A stretch of DNA of 64,000 bases, taken from NCBI GenBank assembly GCA_036417435.1, contig CM070912.1, forward strand, positions 22,556,055 to 22,620,054. Reading direction: 5' to 3'. Position 1 is the stretch's first letter; every line of letters begins with the position of its first letter. Origin of the DNA: Inia geoffrensis (lineage: Eukaryota; Chordata; Mammalia; Artiodactyla; Iniidae). This document shows positions 59,700 through 64,000 of the stretch, piece after piece. Made by a program: the position numbers and the translations under genes. The notes below the pieces were generated by a model that was not told the origin of the DNA, ran no database searches, and saw nothing but the letters and a program-made list of their open reading frames with translations.

Positions 59700-61435
59700 T
59701 TTGCTTATCTTACTGTGTTTGGGGTCTCCTTTTTGCAGGCTGAAAGTTCGTAGTTCCCGTTGTTTTTGGTGTCTGTCCCCAGTGGCTAAGGTTGGCTCAG
59801 TGGGTTGTGTAGACTTCCTGGTGGAGGGGACTAGTGCCTGTGTTCTGGTGGATGAGGCTGGATCTTGTCTTTCTGGTGGGCAGGTGCCATGTCTGTTGGT
59901 GTGTTTTGGGGTGTCTGTGGACTTATTATGATTTTAGGCAGCCTCTCTGCTAATGGGTGGGGTTGTGTTCCTGTCTTGCTAGTTGTTTGGCATAGGATGT
60001 CCAGCACTGTAGCCTGCTGGTCATTGAGTGAAGCTGGGTGCTGGTGTTGAGATGGAGATCTCTGGGAGATTTTCACCGTTTGATATTACGTGGAGCTGGG
60101 AGGTCTCTTGTGGATCAGTGTCCTGAAGTTGGCTCTCCCACCTCAGAGACACAGCACTGACTCCTGGCTGCAGCACCAAGAACCTTTCATCCACATGGCT
60201 CCTTAACTTGGGATGATTCGTTGTCTATTCAGGTATTCCACGGATGCAGGTACATCAAGTTGATTGTGGAGCTTTAATCCGCTGCTTCTGAGGCTGCTCG
60301 GAGAGATTTCCCTTTCTCTTCTTTGTTCGCACAGCTCCCGGGGCTCAGCTTTGGATTTGGCCCCGCCTCTAAGTGTAGGTCAACGGAGGGCGTCTGTTTT
60401 TCAGTCAGACAGGACGGGGTTAAGAGAGCCGCTGATTCGGGGTCTCTGGCTCACTCAGGCCGCGGGGGAGGGAGGGGCACGATGCTGGGCGGGCCTGCGG
60501 CGGCACAGGCTGGCGTGACGTTGCACCAGCCTGAGGCGCGCCGCGTCACGTTGCACCAGCCTGAGGCGCGCCGTGCGTTCTCCCAGGGGAGTTGTCCCTG
60601 AAACACTGGACCCTGGCAGTGGCGGGCTGCACAAGCTCCCCGGAAGGGGGGGTGTGGATAGTGACCTGTGCTCTCACACAGGCTTCTTGGTGGCGGCAGC
60701 AGCAGCCTTAGCGTCTCATGCCTGTCTCTGGGGTCCGCGCTTTTAGCCGCGGCTCGCGCCTGTCTCTGGAACTCCTTTAAGCAGCGCTCTTAATGCCCTC
60801 TCCTCGCGCACCAGGAAATAACGAGGGAAGAAAAAGTCTCTTTGCCTCTTCGGCAGGTGCAGACTTTTCCCCGGACTCCTTCCCAACCAGCCGTGGCGCA
60901 CTAACCCCCTGCAGGCTGTGTTCACACCGCCAACCCCAGTCCTCTCCCGGCGCTCCGACCGAAGCCCGAGCCTCAGCTCCCAGCCCTGCCCGGCCCGGCG
61001 GGTGAGCAGACAAGCCTCTCGGGCTGGTGAGTGCCGGTCGGCCCTGATCCTCTGCGCGGGAATCTCTCCACTTTGCCCTCCGCAGCCCTGTTGCTGTGCT
61101 CTCCTCCGCGGCTCCGAAGCTTCCCGCCTCCGCCACCCGCAGTCTCCGCCCGAAAATGGGCTTCCTAGTGTGTGGACACTTTTCCTCCTTCACAGCTCCC
61201 TCCCGCTGGTGCCGGACCCGTCCCTATCCTTTTGTCTCTGTTTATTCTTTTTTTCTTTTGCCCTACCCAGGTACGTGGGGGGTTTCTTGCCTTTTGGGAG
61301 GTCTGAGGTCTTCTGCCAGCGTTCAGTAGGTGTTCTGTAGGAGTTGTTCCACGTGTAGATGTATTTCTGGTGTATCTGTGGGGAGGAAGGTGATCTCGCG
61401 TCTTACTCTTCCACCATCTTCCTGGAAGCCTCTCT
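59700..61435 (-). promoter_or_regulatory. L1 5' UTR / internal promoter region
   Basis: GC-rich with many CpGs compared with its surroundings, directly upstream of L1 ORF1 on the minus strand. Carries a 2 x 30-bp tandem repeat at 60514-60573. By analogy with other L1s this should hold the sense promoter and possibly an antisense one. Confidence 0.7.
60514..60573 (+). repeat. 2 x 30-bp tandem repeat in L1 5' UTR
   Basis: The units CGT(G/C)ACGTTGCACCAGCCTG...GCGCGCCG at 60514-60543 and 60544-60573 differ at one base. Each carries several CpGs. Confidence 0.95.
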
Positions 61436-61471
61436 GGAAAGTTTTCTTTATATTCCATCAAGGACACCGAC

Positions 61472-61682
61472 TTTTTTTTTTTTTTTTTTGGCGGTACGCG
61501 GACCTCTCACTGTTGTGGACTCTCTCGTTGCGGAGCACAGGCTCCGGACACGCAGGCTCAGCGGCCATGGCTCACGGGCCCAGCCGCTCCGCGGCATGTG
61601 GGATCTGCCTGGCCTGGGGCATGAACCCCCCGTCCCCTGCATCGGCAGGCGGACTCCCAACCACTGTGCCACCAGGGAAGCC
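61472..61682 (-). mobile_element. CHR-2-type SINE beside the full-length L1
   Basis: Minus-strand copy with flanks AAGGACACCGACTTTT and AAGAACACCCACTTTT. It lies 20 bp from the L1 target-site duplication but is an independent insertion. Confidence 0.93.
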
Positions 61683-62001
61683 CAAGAACACCCACTTTTG
61701 AGCTGTTTGACATGAACTATTTTCCACCTTTGCGTTCCCCTTGTCATCCAGTCATCTCTTCCATTATGCAGTGAGCAAGATATTTGTTGAAGCTACAAAA
61801 TATTTATGCCTTAATGTCTTTCTTTGTTCTGCATTTCTATGGGCTTGATATTTTTCCTGGGCCCAACCTGGATCAACTACTATCACATGAAACTTAGGAG
61901 TCACCGTGGGATATGTTGGGTTGATATTACACCTTTTGAGCATATCACCCAGTGTTTCCATTGAAATCTCAGTGCAGTTTTTGTTTCTATCCTATGTGCA
62001 G

Positions 62002-62073
62002 ATATTGGAAAAAGAAAAATCTACAGAGGACTTGAAAGGTGCTATTTCAATGAACACCTCAGGAATTTTGGAG
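62002..62073 (+). pseudogene. Coiled-coil exon-like block D
   Basis: Between ATGTGCAG and GTAAGC, 24 open codons read ILEKEKSTEDLKGAISM, then NTSGILE, phase 0 at both ends. The composition and phase fit blocks A-C although it lies 7.9 kb away; about 7.1 kb of that gap is inserted L1 and SINE. Confidence 0.45.
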
Positions 62074-62225
62074 GTAAGCTACCTATATTTGCTGCAGGAT
62101 TTCCATTGTACACATTAGCTTTTGCAAGGAACAACTTTTTCATGTCTTAGGAGGTTAAAATGATCATATCTACTTGGAATTTTTTTCTTGGGAATTAAGT
62201 CATCAATGAGAATGTTTTGCTTTAG

Positions 62226-62327
62226 GTTGAAATTGCCCTCAATGAAGCTTGTGTCAGTGATGCAGAAGTGAAACCTGAATAACCGCATGAACAGGAGAAT
62301 GTTCAGCTCAACATCAGGAAGGAACAG
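62226..62327 (+). pseudogene. Coiled-coil exon-like block E with in-frame stop
   Basis: Between GCTTTAG and GTAACA, 34 codons read VEIALNEACVSDAEVKPE, then TAA at 62280-62282, then a further 15 open codons (PHEQENVQL and onward) to a good donor. An intact donor after the stop suggests a former internal exon, so either the gene is broken here or this is a genuine terminal exon. No family was recognised. Confidence 0.45.
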
Positions 62328-62393
62328 GTAACAAGTTTTACTCCCATAGACTGTTTGAATCAGAGAACTGAAAATCATCACTTCCTTTTCAAT

Positions 62394-64000
62394 TTTTAAA
62401 AAACTTTTATTCTATATTGGAGTATAGTTGATTTAAAATGTTGTGTTCGTTTCAGGTGTACAACAAAGTGATTCAGTTATACATATACATATATCTATTC
62501 TTTTTCAGATTCTTTTCTCATATAAGTTATTACAGAATACTGAGTATATTTCCCCGTGCTATACAGTAGGTCCTTGTTGATTATTCATTTTATATATAGT
62601 AGTGTGTATATATTTAACCCCAAACTCCTAATTTACCCCTCCCCACCCCTCACCTTTCCCCTTTGGTAATCAGAAGTTTGTCTTCTATGTCTGTGATTCT
62701 GTTTTTGGTTTATAAATAAGTTCATATGTATCATTCTTTTAGGTTCAACACGTAAGCAATATCATATGATATTTGTCTTTCTCTGACTTACTTCACTTAG
62801 TACAATAATCTCTAGGTCCATCCATGTGGCTGAAAATGGCATTATTTAATTCTTTTTTATGGTTGAGTAATATTCCATTGTACACGTGTACCACCTCTTC
62901 TTTATCCAGCCATCTGTCAGTGGGCATTTAGGTTGCTTCCTTGTCCTGGCTATTGTAAATAGTGCTGCAATGAACATTGGGGTGCATGTATCTTTTCAAA
63001 TTACGGTTCTCTCTAGAGGGGATTGCTGGATCATATGGTAGCTCTATTTTTAGCTTTTTAAGGAACCTCCATACTGTTCTCCACAGTGGCTGTACCAATT
63101 TACATCCCCACCAACAGGGTAGGTTCCCTTTCTTCCACACTCTGTCTCCAGCATTTATTGTTTGTAGATTTTTTGATGATGGCCATTCTGACCGGTGTGA
63201 GGTGATACCTCATTGTAGATTTTATTTGCATTTCTGTAATAATTAGCAACATTGAGCATCTTTTCATGTGTTTTTTGGCCATCTGTATGTCTTCTTTGGA
63301 GAAATGTCTATTTAGCTCTTCCTCCATTTTTTTGATTGGGTTTTTTTTGATATTGAGTTGTATGAGCTGTTTATATATTTTGGAGATTAATCCATTGTTG
63401 GTTGCATTGTTTGCAAATATTTTCTCCCATTATGTAGGTTGTCTTTTCATTTTGTTCATGGTTTCCTTTGCTGTGCAAAAGCTTTTAAGTTTAGTTAGGT
63501 CTGACTTGTTTATTTTTGTTTTTCTTTTCATTACTCTAGGAGGTGGATTGAAAAAGATATTGCTGTGATTTATGTCAAAGAGTGTTCTGCCTATGTTTTC
63601 CTCTAAGAGTTTGTAGCATCTGGTCTTACATTTACATCTTTAATCCATTTTGAGTTTATTTTTGTGTATGGTGTTAGAGAACATTCTAATTTCATTCTTT
63701 TACATTTAGCTGTCCAGTTTTCCCAGCCCTACTTATTGATGAGGCTGTCTTTTCTCCATTGTATACTCTTGTCTCCTTTGTCATAGATTAGTTGACCATA
63801 AGTGTGTGGGTTTAATCTCTGGACTTTCTATCCTGTTCCATGGATCTATCTTTCTATTTTTGTGCCAGTACCATACTCTTTTGATGATTGCAGATTTGTA
63901 GTACAGTCTGAAGTCAGGGAGCCTGATTCCTCCAGCTCCGTTTTTCTTTCTCAAGTTTGCATTGGTTATTCAGAGTCTTTTGTGTTTCCATACAAATTGT
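62394..64000 (-). mobile_element. L1 LINE, older copy, continues past the window end
   Basis: Minus-strand L1 3' UTR (TTTTATTCTATATTGGAGTA near 62.41 kb) followed by ORF2 C-terminal sequence with frameshifts and stops. Fragments near 63.0-63.3 kb translate to [12 protein letters not shown] and [20 protein letters not shown]. It resembles the L1 at 54.5-61.4 kb but is more diverged. Confidence 0.9.

Larger units (their letters stand above)
54509..61435 (-). mobile_element. Near-full-length L1 LINE with perfect 16-bp target-site duplication
   Basis: About 6.93 kb on the minus strand. From its 5' end: GC/CpG-rich 5' UTR (about 61435-59700), ORF1 (59699-58806), ORF2 (from 58747 to 54893) and a 3' UTR ending in an A-rich tail at 54.5 kb. 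The 16-bp sequence GGAAAGTTTTCTTTAT occurs at 54493-54508 and again at 61436-61451, so both ends are original. ORF1 has one in-frame stop. ORF2 has a frameshift near 58.5 kb, a frameshifting duplication near 56.8 kb and a stop at about 56150. It is therefore recently inactivated. Confidence 0.95.

Overview
This window is mammalian nuclear DNA, most likely from a cetacean, probably a toothed whale. The evidence is the repeat content. At least eight close copies of a tRNA-derived, CHR-2-type SINE (about 200 bp, poly-A tailed, several with clean target-site duplications) are scattered on both strands. CHR-1-type relatives, artiodactyl-type L1 LINEs, old MIRs, a Tigger-type DNA transposon and an LTR are also present. 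I saw no BovB or Bov-tA repeats of the kind that fill ruminant genomes. There is no bacterial or viral gene organisation, CRISPR array or operon.

The one well-supported protein-coding gene is ACSM1 (medium-chain acyl-CoA synthetase 1, also called butyrate-CoA ligase or lipoate-activating enzyme), on the + strand. Thirteen coding exons between 12504 and 47943 can be read directly. All have GT..AG introns, matching phases at every junction and no internal stop. They add up to 577 codons, which as I recall is the length of the human protein. The start is a good-context ATG followed by an Arg-rich presequence, the expected adenylation-enzyme motifs are present, and a poly(A) signal lies about 240 bp after the stop. 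Upstream non-coding exon(s) and the promoter were not identified.

Layout: 1-12.4 kb is upstream DNA (old L1s, SINEs, a Tigger1 remnant, a diverged tandem repeat). 12.46-48.2 kb is ACSM1, with large introns 1 and 9 packed with old minus-strand L1 sequence. 48.2-53.5 kb holds a CA-rich degenerate block, a probable solo LTR and a tRNA-Glu-like SINE head. 53.5-62.3 kb contains five short + strand exon-like blocks that are phase-compatible and encode coiled-coil sequence I cannot assign to a family; the last has an in-frame stop, so this may be a decayed gene. Between its third and fourth blocks lies a nearly full-length minus-strand L1 (about 6.9 kb) with a perfect 16-bp target-site duplication. 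62.4 kb to the end is another minus-strand L1 cut by the window edge.

I found no convincing new biological system. The most interesting points are the intact ACSM1, the unidentified coiled-coil exons, the recently inactivated L1, the tRNA-like/LTR composite and a microsatellite carrying two copies of a perfect hairpin.
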